This document shows, piece by piece, positions 1-11,639 of a stretch of DNA of 64,000 nt; within the stretch, counting starts at the first letter, position 1; each line of letters opens with the position of its first letter. A model generated the notes under the pieces. It was not told where the DNA came from and ran no database searches. It saw only the letters and a program-made list of their open reading frames with translations. Both the position numbers and the translations under genes were made by a program. The stretch covers positions 96,644,566-96,708,565 of the forward strand of contig NC_060251.1 of the NCBI RefSeq assembly GCF_921293095.1, given 5' to 3'. The DNA is from Ischnura elegans. Taxonomy: Eukaryota > Arthropoda > Insecta > Odonata > Coenagrionidae.

Positions 1-1750
1 AACAACTGCAATATGAAGTTTCCTCGTTTTTTAGCTATTCAAGGACAAGGATAACCCGCACCGCCCGCACGTCTTCGCGAACTTGTTGAGATAACAGACT
101 CCCTCTATATTGCGATTTTAAATTTGGAACCATCTGAAGCGCCAAAGTCAAAGTAGTCAAATGCCGGGAAAATAGCCACAAATTAACGTAAAGTAACACA
201 TGTCATCAAAATTCGGTTATCGATCGAACGAAAACGCAGCTGTTGCTATCGAGAAGGGATGTGAGCAAGAAAAGCCTGAGAGGGTACGGTAATGTGGTGG
301 GCATCGCGATAGAAAGGCTGCCAACATTCACAAATGGCCATTCAACTATTCCTTTTCCACGTAGATGTGCGGACGGACATGGAGGTAAGCAATTGTGCCC
401 TCACTCTGCCAGCTAAGTGGATTCGCCAGTCACATGAGCGTCTGGTATGTGGGCAAAATTTGACTGCATTCAAGTTAGAGCTATCCCTATATGCATTATC
501 GACTGAGAGATATTTTTATAAGGGGTGATAGAATTAGCAGAACAGTTAGAATTTTCTTTTTCGAAATAAAATAGTTTAAATTGATTTTTTTTGCCAGGTT
601 TTCCAAAACAGTGATGTCAAAAGGGTTTACTCATGGACGGATCTGGTTGGGTGACCAGTTATCTGGATTAGTCCAGACATGTTCTCATTTTTAGATGTTT
701 GTCCGGTGTCAGGGCAGATTTTTTAAGAATCAGAAGATGTCCTCCTTTTTGGAAATCATTATTATACATATGGTAAATCAGTTAACACCCATTCAAATCC
801 TCTGAAAATTTCTGAATATTTCTTCATAATACCAGGGCACAATACAAATGTGGAAGGGTAATTTCTCTAATTTAATCCTGATGGGCTGCTGAGAGAAACA
901 AATTGAGACCACTTGGCATCCTTCACAAAATCTCCATACTTAAACCCACAATCACCCCGGAGAAGTGAATATTTTCCATAGCAGATCATTGTCACAATAC
1001 ATTTTAAATGTAAGACAATATCATTTTAATTAGCTCTTAAGTTTTTTTTTAATCCACAAACGGATGATACCACCTTATTAAGCTAGCTTCCAGTATGATT
1101 TAACACATCTAGCTTCACTCTATTCTAGATGTTGTTTAAAAGTCAAGTGATTTTCTGTTATCAACGGTTTTAAATTAGCAGGTAAAGAGTAAAATGTAGG
1201 TCATAGTTTTTGATAATTATTTCCCCTTGAATATAACCTTACACCATTAAATATAAATAAACTCAACAGTTGATCAACATCCTGAGCTTGAGGTGGTAGG
1301 ATATCGTAATGAAGCATGGTCTGCAGTCGATATATTAATCCTAGAAAATGTATGTGCTATTTTGCACAAGATGGATAATCGCAAATGCATTTGCAGAGAG
1401 TTGCTGACCAGAATTTGTCCCTTGGCAGTCATTGAGAACTCATGTTGTCTTCATAGATTGTACAGAACTCTAATCAAAATGGGTGATAGTTGAATATGGT
1501 AAAGTTCTGTTACAGCTTCGCAGCACTTACTCGTCTGTCTTTTCTTTCTCCCACCTTTTGACAGTTGCAGTAATTGGTGACACTACAGGATGAAAAATAC
1601 CAACTCCAGGGATTATGGAACTTTCAATCATTATTTTGTTCAGTATGGCTTGAAATTGCACACGACATGCAAAAGTGTAGTTGGATATGAAACACAGAAT
1701 TAGAATAGCAGAAAACTCAACATACACAAATTAAGTTTGTAATCTTAATA
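1..1750. other. No gene recognised
   Basis: AT-rich DNA downstream of TAF9. Short open frames here show no codon bias or recognisable motif. No paired ends or tandem repeats were noticed. Confidence 0.5.
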
Positions 1751-1754
1751 ATAG

Positions 1755-1960
1755 AGTAGCCACTCTTTGCAGGCATATAAAACGGTGTTAGATGGTAGAA
1801 TGTTAGGTAAACAAGGGAGGAGAAGGAAGAGAATAGGATTTTTAGATAGATTGAAAGGGAGTAGGCCTTACAGTGAATTGAAGGCAGTGCTGGAAGGTAA
1901 GGGGGGCTCCCAGATTACTTCTTTAGTACTCCATCGAAACCTACCTTAATAAATAAAATA
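1755..1960 (+). mobile_element. LINE 3' fragment (family 1)
   Basis: The plus strand reads as a LINE C-terminus: LDGRMLGKQGRRRKRIGFLD, then LKGSRPYSELKAVLEGKGG, ending in an AATAAA-rich tail. The same protein tail occurs at 56200-56330, so this is a dispersed, 5'-truncated non-LTR family. The upstream reverse transcriptase is absent. Confidence 0.65.
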
Positions 1961-2068
1961 CTATAATAATAATAGTCCTCTAGATCCATTGCTAACCAGA
2001 GGAAAGTCAAACCAAAAACTATGCCCCATCGATCAACAACAACCACTTGAATTATGCTTAGAAAATAT

Positions 2069-2074
2069 TTTTAT
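2069..2074 (-). promoter_or_regulatory. Possible TAF9 polyadenylation signal
   Basis: A minus-strand AATAAA lies about 126 nt downstream of the TAF9 stop codon, in an AT-rich 3' UTR. The hexamer is seen directly; its use is inferred. Confidence 0.45.
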
Positions 2075-2199
2075 TACATAAATCACTTTCTCATACATTC
2101 ACAAACAGATCTGGTTACAAAATACGTGGAATATTGGAAAAATGAACATAATTGGAGGAGCATATTAAAAATGAATACTGACGAACAAGTATTTTTCGA

Positions 2200-5100
2200 T
2201 TATTCTGGATCATCATAATCATCCTCCCTCTTTCGTTTAATACCTCCTGATCCCTCTGAAGTTATTATCATTGGTGTTGCTGTTGCAGCCGAATTGGAAG
2301 TAGCTGTAGAGGCTGCAGTGGATATACTGGGCATTGTCCCAGCGGATATCTGTATTTTGGGAACAATGGAAGGGCTTGAGGTACCTGTGAAATGAAAATA
2401 CAGGAACTCATTTAAAAAATGGTCACACTTGGTTTCAACCCAGACCTATTTATTACAGGCAGACCAAGGTTCCAAAAAATATATGCCATCAACTTGGTAA
2501 TACTAATTCATCACACCACTGGGTATACATTTAAATGGCTGAAGAGGGAAGAAGGTGAAAATTGAGGATTGCCTCAGTCTCATTGTTGAAGAGCATGAGC
2601 TGTGAAAGACAGATACTCCAGCCAGCAGTACTGGTAGTTTTGGAATGGGGCACATCTATCCCATGGAATTGGATTTGGTCGGGAAGAAACGAGAATAAGC
2701 ACAAAGATAGAATTCTTGGTTAGAACAGAACGTTAAATATAAAATCAACTGATCAGTTGATTCAGTCAGTTGAATCAGTTGATTTTATTCGAAATGCTAG
2801 TATGGCAAAACAGGCGTTTCTCTTCAAGAAGCTTTCAGTCAAACTTCCTCTCGCAAGCCTTAACATATTCTTTAGCAACCAGTGCCTTAAACTTCAACTC
2901 ATCCCGAATTATGTCCACATCTCTACCAAGACATCATCCGCAGCTTCCAGAGCAGCCATCGCCCAAGCCCAGAGGACATGGATCCGAAAGGAACTAAAAA
3001 GCTGGTTCATGAAGAGGGATTCCCTATCCCACTATCTCTACTACCTTCACCTGGAGCTGGGACATCGTTTGCACAGGTGCCAGTGGAGTTCTTTCCAAGA
3101 CCACGTCAAGGATCTGAGCAGCCGCATCGCCTTCAAGAAACGTAAGGTGATCAGCAAAAAACAGTACTTTCTTCGTATTTCACAACGACCAACCACCCCT
3201 CCACTGTGTGCTAATCGTGCCCCCAGATCCTTCCCTCCACGGGTCATCAACCTTTCTGACCACAACTTTACGGACCAAGAAGTCAACTTCCTGAGCAAGG
3301 GTTACAAATACTCACTTTCCCAACCCATCAGCAAGAAGGCTGCTTGTAATTTCTTGGTTGATTGTGAAGTAGCCCTTCATAGTGAACCTCCCGGCAAAAA
3401 GCACCAAATCGCTGAACATATTTCTAAAACCCTCACTAGAATCCCAAATTCTTCACCTGCCTCTTCCTCCCACTTGTTAAAATCTATTAAGTCGGCCCCA
3501 CAAACCACGACCTCATCTTCACCAAAGCTGACTAAGGTTCTAGTATCGTCATCCGCAACAAACGTGATTACCTAACGAAGTGCTATGACTTTATAATCAA
3601 CAAACGACTTCGAACTGCTAAACAAAGACCCCACCCCCATTTTTCAAGATAAACTTAAATCCACCGTGAACAGATGCACCTCTTTACTCTCACCTCGAGA
3701 AAGGAGATAACTTATTAAAATGAATCCATTGCCACCGAAAATGTAGAGCTGACCCAAAACCCACAAGTGTAACGTGCCCACACACCCTTTGGTTTCCCAT
3801 TTTTCTGCTCCCTCCCACCTCCTTTCTTCAAAGCTAAATACACTCATACGGATCCTCTCGGGGTTCAAGCCTACGCACAGCATTGAAAATTCCTCTGAGC
3901 TAGCAAAAAGTCTTTCAACAATAACCCCCCCACCAAAAGGAAAACTGGTATCATTTGATGTTTCCAACCTTTTTACCTCCGTACCTGCCAAAGAAGCTAT
4001 AGATATAACTCTAGATTGCCTCAGAAAATCATCCGTCAATGACGACCTAGTGAGTGACTTCAAAAAACTATTATCAGTGTGCATGGACCAAAATTATTTT
4101 CAATTCAATCACCAGTTTTATAGACAAAACCACGGCCTTTCCATGGGCTCTCCTCTCTCGCCTATCCTGGCTGATATCTTTATGGATAACCTGGAAAGTA
4201 AACTGTTCAACTCTCATCACCCTCTTTTAAAAAACTTGTGCTACTACTTTAGATATGTGGATGACATTATTTGCTTATGGACCGGTAGCAAGAGACAACT
4301 GGCCTCCTTTCTTGGGCAACTCAATTCCCTCCACCGATCCATCAATTTTACTTCTGAACTCGGAGGTGAATCAATCCACTTCCTAGATCTCACAACTTCC
4401 CTCAAAGAAGGCAAACATGACTTCGCAATCTACCGGACAAGTACCTACCTTTACAGATGTACTTATCCCCGCAGACTCAAACCATCCTTACTCCCACAAG
4501 ATTGCGGGCATTAACTCTATGTTAAACAGACTACTTTGTATCCCAATGACTGCTTCAAGTTTCAACCAGGAACTTGATGTAATTAAATCGATATGTTCTA
4601 ATAACGGCTATAATGATGACCTCATCCGTAAATTACTGGCCAAAAAAACCGAATAAGAGTATCGCCCACCCTAACCAGTTTGCTGCCGGTCCCCAAAACA
4701 GAACCCAAACGGTGGTGCAAATTACCTTTCCTTGCCCCCCTGTCTTACAGTGTTCATAATCTCATACCCAAAGACAAATACCGAGTGTGTTTTTACTCCC
4801 CGACCTCCCTTGGTAAAGTGATTTTTAACTCTAAGGACAAAGTGCATCCTGAAGACAAAAGTGGTGTCTATGCCCTGACATGTGATGAGTGCAACAGTGT
4901 GTATGTCGGTCAAACGGGCCGCAAGTTTAAAACTCGTGTTGATGGACACAAAAGAAGTGCTCGTTTGAAAGACTCCATTTTTCTAAACACGTGTCCTAAT
5001 TCGGCCACAACAGTGATTTTAATATTAAAATTTTACATGTACATGACAAAAGTGTAAAACTGGATATTTTAGAAATTTTATAAATCACCAAATGCAATCT

Positions 5101-8100
5101 TGCACGTAACATCGAAATTTTTAATGATATGACTGTATTCAAATGTTCTAATTTTTTATCTACTGTTTTAAAATCTGACTTCTTCCTTGACAATCCTTCC
5201 TCCTCCCCTTCCCATTAACCTCGTTACCACCTGACTTTCTATCTGCCTGCCCCCCCCCCCCCCCAAGCTTTTATACTTTGTGTTTTGACCCTCCAATCCA
5301 ACCAACAATGCTCCTCCTCATTTAGTTCCCCCCCCTCCTCCTTCCCTCACACTATTGTTGGATAAACAAGGCTGGACGTTGTATGCTATTGCTCAGTTAG
5401 TCTTGATAATGACAGTGTAATCATCGAAACTAGTAGACGGTTAAAATAAAAGTTTAGGGAATAGTACTGTGTTTTGTTTCATCATGAAATTAAATATAAA
5501 AAGTGGCTTGTACAGGGTTCATACCAATTTTCCCTTTTTAAATTCTGTTGATCACCTAAATAGCTTGAATGGAGGGGTTTTATGGAAAAATGAAGCAAGG
5601 TATGTAGTTACAAAGTCATGTAGTGGCAAGTTGGCTCAGCTAGGACAGCAACAACGTACCCACCTCGCTGCTCCAATTGCTCAACATATAAAAAGGTTGT
5701 TCTATGTCAGTCGATTTCTAAATTTGAAAGTGAAGAAAAAGTTCAAGCAATGAAGTTTGAAGACTAATGATGGACTACTGAAGAGAATACTGTGTTATCT
5801 GAAAAATATGGAATTTGGTCAAGCAACTTGTGTCAGACGATTTTTGGAAAAGTGACTAGTTTTCCCACCATGAAAACGCACCTGTTCATACAGCCCTTTC
5901 AGTGTGCCTGTTTTACACAAAAATAAAATGAATCTTTGTCTCACATCCCTTATTCACCTGATAGTACTGCTACAATTTTCTTTAGCTTTATATACTAGTG
6001 TTCTTTTATTTCAAGGTTTTGATTCTTGTTATATTTTATGTACTTGATTCAATTCATTGCTTAGAATGAAGATAGAAATCAGAGTGCTCTAATACGATCG
6101 TAGAATTGTGCACGGTTTGTATAAAAACCAAGTATCTGGCTATGATAAAATGTGTTACCAAATGTGCAGAAGCAAAAAGGAAAAGTAGTGAGACAAGGGT
6201 GTGCTCTGTATCCTATCAATTTCAATGCTTACATCGAGAAAGCCATCAATTAAAAGACGGGCTTGGGTGTCAATGTCTACAGAAAAAGTATTAGTATGCT
6301 GTCATCTGCTGACAACACAGCTGTGACAAAAATGATTTGAAGAAGACTCTAGCAAATTCGGAAAGGACAATAGCCAGATACCAGCTGAAATTCAACAGAA
6401 AGAAGACTAAGATTTTAGTACGCACCAAAAGAGAGGAGACTAAGACAAACATTAACCTAGGAAAGCAAAAAAGGTTGAAGAGGTGATGAGTTTTGCTGCC
6501 TAGGAAGCTGAATTACCATCAGTGGACAAAGCAAGAAAGAAATAGTCAAAAGAATAGTGCAAGCGAAGAGGTCTTTCAGCAAAAAAAAAAAAGAATCTTC
6601 TTACAGCTGAGAATACAACCATGGAAGTAAGGAAACAATTCATCAGATGCTACATACATATAAAGCATGTTTCTCCATGGAAGCGAGGCTTGGACGTTAA
6701 CAGCAACAGAGAAGTCAAGAGTGGAATCCTTCAAAATAAGGTGTTACCATAGAATGAAGAAGATAAAATGGAAAGCATAAGCTTGAAGAGGTGAACGAGT
6801 TCTCCTACCTGGGAAAGCGAATTACCAGCGATGGACGGAGCAAGAAAGAAATACACAGTAGAATAGCGCAGGCGAAGAGGGCTTTCTACAAAAAGAAGAA
6901 TCTTCTTACAGCTGAAAATACCAGCATAGAAGTAAGGAAACAATTCATCAGATGCTACATATGGAGTATGTTTCTATATGGAAGCGAGGCTTGGACGTTG
7001 ACAGCAGCAGAGAAGTCAAAAGTGGAAGCATTCGAAATGTGGTGCTACCGAAGAATGATGAAGATAAAATGGATTGACCGTGTGAGTAACCAGGAAGTGC
7101 TAAGGAGAGTAGGAGAAAAGAGAAGCCTCCTCAAAACATTAAGCAGAAGAAGGGACAACTTAGTTGGCCACATTTTGAGGCACAATGGTCTGATGAAGAC
7201 AATCGTTGAAGGACAAGTGGAAGGGAAAAAGGGCAAGGGACGGCCCCGAATGAGTTATATCGGACAGGTTATAAAGGATGTAAAAGAGAATAAATATGTA
7301 GCTATGAAGAGATTAGCGGATAGGAGAGAGAAATGGAGAGCTGCGTCAAACCAATCTTAGGATTGTTGACTAATGATGATGATGAAAATGGATCGACCGA
7401 GTTACTCAAGAGGAATTGCTAAGAAGAGTGGGAGAAAAGAGAAGTCTTCTGAAAACATTAGAGAGGAGACAGGAAAACTTAGTTGGCCACATTATGAGAC
7501 ATGATATCCTGATGAAAACAATTGTAGAAGGACAGGTGGAGGGGAAGAAGGAGAAGGGACTTCCCTTTGAGTTAATAGGACGGATTATGAAGCATGTAAA
7601 AGAGAAGAAATACTTTGCTGTGAGGAGGCTAGCATAGAATGGATTGCTGACAAATGATGATGATTAAAATCTTCACGTCACAAAAATAATGGGACCCAAA
7701 AAGTAGTGATTTCGCTCTTCTATTACAAGGCTAAATATTGTTCTCCAAATTTTCCTTAAATTGTACCATGTAATGTAAATTTCAATGAATCCGACAGAAA
7801 TCAATAACTGTGAGTACATTTAAAAAAATTGCTTACCCAGTAAAATTATAATGAAGAATTTTTAAGAGATTTAGTGTTAACTAAGAGCATGTTCTGTCAA
7901 TACTGGAAGAGGTTTAAACCCCATCTTTTCCCTCTATGATGGGAAATTATTGAAAATGAAAGAAACTTGTCTATCAGTCACAGTATTTGTTGGAGACAGC
8001 ATCTGCTTGTATTCTTTTTGTGGTGATATGAGGCACACAGGCATATAACATATGGCATCCCAATGTCACAAATTTAGAAAATGATAAATGAAAATTGAGC

Positions 8101-11100
8101 TCTATGAAATTGAAACCTTTTTTCTTGAGTATAACAATGATTGAATATTCACTTGTCTTCCAGTACCAAGTATATTTTGGAAGTTTTATGATATTAAGCT
8201 TTGGTTTAATGAGAACCTCGCATTAGTAGAATGGTGTCGCACAGGGGAGTGATCATAAATCCAGTAGTTTGCATGGATTTGGCAAATCACTGTGCGACAA
8301 CGGAAACTAAACCAAAACATCACACCATGCAGTTGCACCACGCACAAGTTGCCTGGGAGGCAACTTCTGAAACAACTCAGAACCAAGCCCCAAGGCAAAT
8401 GCCTTAGTTTAGAGTTCATACAGTGGTATCATGCCCAGGCTCAGTCAGAAATGTTTGGTGCAGTGACAACTGAGCATGGGTAGAGGAGGTTGCAACTCTA
8501 ATTCCAACTTGTAATCAACCAGAACACAATTTAGACAACATTCAGGGTAATTCAAGACTTTCCTTACTTGGAAATCAACGTACAAAACCTAAACCCATCA
8601 CAATGCCACATCACCTCCTTGAGATTTTCCCAGCCACCCCTTCCACCTTCCTTTTTCCTCCCCCACTGAAATCACATTCTTTTTATGATTTATAAGTACA
8701 ACTTTTATGCTTGTAACCCCTGTACCTGATGATGACGCCGCTGCGTCGAAACTAGTAGTTGTACCATGAGAATAAATTGGTGAATAAATACATAGTTTTC
8801 CTTTCATTTCTAAGAATGAACTTCCACAAAGTTGACCCAGAGACTACAGAGATTATCCTAAAATCAGTGTTAAATTTTATGGCGAACACATGCAATTGCC
8901 ACTTAGCAGCACTGAAAATCCCCAGCATTTGACTTCCACAAGTTCTCGTCTCTAATCAGATGCAGCACCCAAACACCCAGAGCGAAGCCTTCAGTCTTCG
9001 TCCCACATCAAGGTACCATGCACACGAACTCGAACATGGCCTCAGTATAAATGGAGACAGTGAGATTGCACAATCATTCAATGCCATCAGGACACCTGTA
9101 GCAGTTGTGATACTGTATAATTTGAAGGTGGCAGTACCCGGAGGTAATTTTTAATGTGCTTCTAGTTCGATGGTTTTCACTAATCATTGAAAGGGGACCG
9201 AAAATTGAATTCCTATCCCCAGGAACTAAAAAATAAACAAGTAATAAATAAACACCCTTGACTGAGTAAAGCTAGAGAGATTTGTGATACAATTTTGTGA
9301 CGCGGCTTGCACCTGTGGTTGATTACAATGGAGCATAGGTCCATGTTTACATTCCTCTCCCACCTTCAACCTCTTTGCCGATTGCAACATTCTACTATTG
9401 ATTGACAACAGACTTACATTCAACTTCGTTTGTAATAGGGTGGTTTCCTATTACTTTTTTATTGCCTATATCGAAAGATTATTACTCCTGGAGTACGTAT
9501 TTCACGCTTTTAGATTTTTAAATGACAATATCTATTTTTTGCGATTAAATGAAAAGTGAAAATTTTCAAGCGCACGCAAATGCGACGGGTAAGTATGAAT
9601 GCAGGGAAATCTCCGTGTGACGTCGTTCCGGTTCCCGCTGCCACAAGTGAGGTGACCTAGGGGCGAGGCTTTGAGCGCTAATACGACGCAGGATGCTAGC
9701 AGGTAGCTGAGTGCCCTGCTAGCTGGTAGCACTTGGCTTAAATAAAGATTATTAATATCTTATCAAACAAAGAAAACTTTCCGACCTTAGCCAGTTTTAA
9801 TAAGTGATTCTGTTTACTGTGCTGTTATGTAGTAATCTGTTTACTGTATTGTAGTACTTGGATATATTATACTTACTGTTCTTTGTATCTTCCAAGAATA
9901 AAGATGTGTGCTCTGTGTTATCGGTCGAACTACTTATGTTCTTAATTCTCTCTCTGCAAAAGTTCCTATTGAGTCTAACAGAATCGCAATCAATGCCTTT
10001 CGTTTTCTTTGATGAAGGAAACTACCCTATTGTAAAATTTAGTCATAAAAACACTTCTCCATTCTTCCACATGTAAATTTTGTTGGGACCAGAGACAATG
10101 GTTCATAATTGTGAAATTTCATTATGCCTGGGTTCATCCCACTCCACATCATAAATCCACTCCACTGTATTCCAGTTATGTTTGAGTAATCTCTTGCACC
10201 TTGCAAAACACTTACCAGCTGAAAATTTAATCACAGGCTTTGGAACTGTGATAACTTTGTGAGTAGTCTGCTGACCGCCTGGGTTTTTCCCAACCAGAGC
10301 CACAGTTCGTCCATGTCCACTGCTATTAACAATTGATACTGATGGTGAAGAAGAAACCAGGGAGGTTGATTTAGAGCCAGATCCCTGTGTATTTCCGGGC
10401 ATTTGATGAACCTTCATTTGGCTGCTTCCAGAAATCATGCTACCAGGTGTAAGTTGAATTCTTGGATGGCTTGTTAGTGAAATAGGAGCTCCCAAAGGAT
10501 TCTGCTTACTCAATTGCTGAAAATGAAATTCAAGGAGTGAAATTTAAAGCACATATTACATCCAAAACACTTAATGGCCAGAATAATAGTTACCATTTCA
10601 AATTTTAACCTTACCTTTTTATAGTTTCTTAGTTTGTAATTACATGAATTCAAGCTGTAACGATCTGGGGGAAGTCTTATGCCACAATGTGGCTTAATCA
10701 TAGGCAGTGGAACATTATTCTTAGCCCTTGCTACTTCCAGTAAAATCTGCAAAGTAATTGAGTGCATGAATTTAGAATAACTTTTCAAAATAAGTACACA
10801 CAAAGCATTCACACACGACAATGAATAGGTAAGTCTCAGACATAATAATCTTCAGATAATTTGGGATTAAACTATAAATATTATTGAGAATTATGTACAT
10901 TATCGGAGTCTTAAGACACACAACTGTACTCAGGTCATACTTCGTATCATGCGGAAAATAATCAAAGTCAATTCACATTTCAATAAAAACTGTTAATGAT
11001 GTAAAATGTACCATTCAAATAGTTTCTTCGAAAAGGCAGAATGGCCCCTTATCCGGTCAATTCCGGTACTTAGGGACTAAAAATAAAGAGTACATGCAGC

Positions 11101-11610
11101 AAATAATAAAGTAATTAATTGTTTTATGTTGAATTCTTTCCATGCTGCGCGAGCCATGAGGTACACCGCGCCTATGCTCAATAATCAGAGAAATACGAAC
11201 TGCCTAACGGCTGTTCACAGAAAATTTTTAAATAATAATGGAAAAATATCCGTCAAACTTACGTCTCTTGATGGAGGATTGGTGAACCGACGATCCAGCT
11301 GCAACTGAACAGCCAAAGTAACGTCATCCAGGTCCAAAGACTTCTTCTTTGCATGATTCGCAAAAACTCTGGCATCGTCCAAAGTACAGGTAACATACCC
11401 TATAAAAAATAATTATGACTTATGGAGAGAAAAAAGAAAACCATGGAAGACTTAACAGATTGTGGTTTACTTCGACGCACTGTATGTAAATTCCAGCAGC
11501 TGGTTCACCACCCTTGGTTCATAATCCGTTATCCCCATATCTTTCAGCATAGATATAATAACCTGAGCGTCCTTAGGGATATGCTTAGTCTGAGATGTTA
11601 TTTTTGACAT
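2200..11610 (-). CDS. TAF9: TAF9, TFIID/SAGA histone-fold subunit
   Basis: Five coding exons were read on the minus strand: 11481-11610, 11263-11399, 10615-10746, 10216-10516 and 2200-2384. All junctions are GT-AG and the phases agree, giving 885 nt and 294 aa. TAF9 (Drosophila e(y)1) is a nuclear subunit of TFIID and SAGA; its histone fold pairs with TAF6. Residues about 10-85 form the histone fold, with visible blocks [35 protein letters not shown] and [11 protein letters not shown]. The conserved TAF9 block after the fold follows, with [18 protein letters not shown] at about 104-121. A Ser/Thr/Gln-rich linker comes next, and the protein ends in a basic-then-acidic tail, [10 protein letters not shown], as in other TAF9 proteins. 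The start at 11610 gives the usual short N-terminus. The last intron is 7.8 kb and full of mobile elements, none of which touches an exon. The UTRs were not defined. Confidence 0.95.
2741..2786. repeat. Inverted repeat at the 5' edge of the Penelope element
   Basis: Arms 2741-2753 and 2774-2786 are perfect 13-bp complements around a 20-bp loop that itself holds partial TCAGTTGA repeats. Such hairpins sit at the ends of some Penelope-type elements; assigning it to this element is an inference. Confidence 0.55.
2741..5460 (+). mobile_element. Penelope-like retroelement, broken
   Basis: A single Penelope-like element lies in the last TAF9 intron, opposite in orientation to the gene. Its parts in order are an N-terminal region (frame 2757-3575, with [20 protein letters not shown]), a reverse transcriptase (in the frame 3774-4514, with [33 protein letters not shown] and [11 protein letters not shown]), and a GIY-YIG endonuclease (4680-5057, with [20 protein letters not shown]). 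The GIY-YIG domain marks the endonuclease-bearing class. A C-rich 3' region and a tail with ATCGAAACTAGTAG follow, ending in an A-rich stretch near 5460. The coding region is interrupted several times, so it is an inactive copy. A 13-bp inverted repeat (2741-2753 / 2774-2786) sits at its 5' edge. Confidence 0.85.
6150..6785 (+). mobile_element. LINE reverse transcriptase fragment, decayed (family 2, copy 1)
   Basis: Interrupted plus-strand frames spell LINE reverse transcriptase pieces: [20 protein letters not shown], then MLSSADNTA (the decayed FADD-type site). A worn C-terminal domain follows, parallel to the better copy starting at 6785. Several frame changes show that it is dead. It lies in the last TAF9 intron. 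Confidence 0.7.
6785..7375 (+). mobile_element. LINE C-terminal domain (family 2, copy 2)
   Basis: An open frame of 189 codons (6791-7360) reads as the part of a LINE polyprotein after the reverse-transcriptase core: [75 protein letters not shown]. It ends in a short GATGAT tract, typical of the tail of these elements. It repeats the sequence at 6470-6780 head to tail, which explains its abrupt start. Confidence 0.75.
7376..7665 (+). mobile_element. LINE 3' end (family 2, copy 3)
   Basis: A third, shorter copy of the same C-terminus ([40 protein letters not shown]) starts directly after the GATGAT tail of copy 2 and ends in its own GATGATGATT tail. Together the three pieces form a head-to-tail stack. 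Confidence 0.7.
7666..8480. other. No gene recognised
   Basis: TAF9 intron DNA, AT-rich. The short frames (for example 8292-8483) have no known motif. It may include the body of the Penelope copy whose tail follows, but no reverse transcriptase is visible. Confidence 0.4.
8485..8800 (+). mobile_element. Penelope-like 3' tail
   Basis: C-rich non-coding DNA followed by GTCGAAACTAGTAG, matching the end of the element at 2741-5460 (TCATCGAAACTAGTAG) and closing with AATAAA-like tracts. It is a 5'-truncated, non-coding copy that holds the hammerhead-like fold at 8722-8764. Confidence 0.5.
8722..8764 (+). ncRNA. Hammerhead-ribozyme-like motif in a Penelope tail
   Basis: Reading 5' to 3': stem I GTAC (8722-8725), core CTGATGA (8726-8732), one extra T, stem II GACGC/GCGTC (8734-8738 / 8743-8747) with loop CGCT, core GAAA (8748-8751), a 3-bp stem III ACT/AGT, an unpaired T at the cleavage position (8760), then stem I GTAC (8761-8764). 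This is the order and core of a type I hammerhead, which Penelope-like elements are known to carry. The extra T after the first core segment departs from the consensus, so activity is uncertain. Confidence 0.5.
9434..10031. mobile_element. MITE with AATAGGGTRGTTTCC ends, copy 1
   Basis: The element starts AATAGGGTGGTTTCCT and ends with the inverse of AATAGGGTAGTTTCCT. It is about 600 bp with no transposase. The same ends and much of the interior (for example TTATTACTCCTGGAGTACGT) recur at 15255-15924. No target duplication was settled. Confidence 0.75.
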
Positions 11611-11639
11611 TGTGAAATTTTGAAAACGGGTGTTGTAAT

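Noticed and set aside
334-528. Small open frame near the left edge
   Set aside because: No codon bias, motif or splice context; it ends by chance in AT-rich DNA.
5251-5265. Poly-C and poly-G runs (also 26633-26646, 32261-32273, 45886-45898, 52206-52216)
   Set aside because: Simple homopolymers, mostly inside MITEs or the Penelope tail; not separate features.
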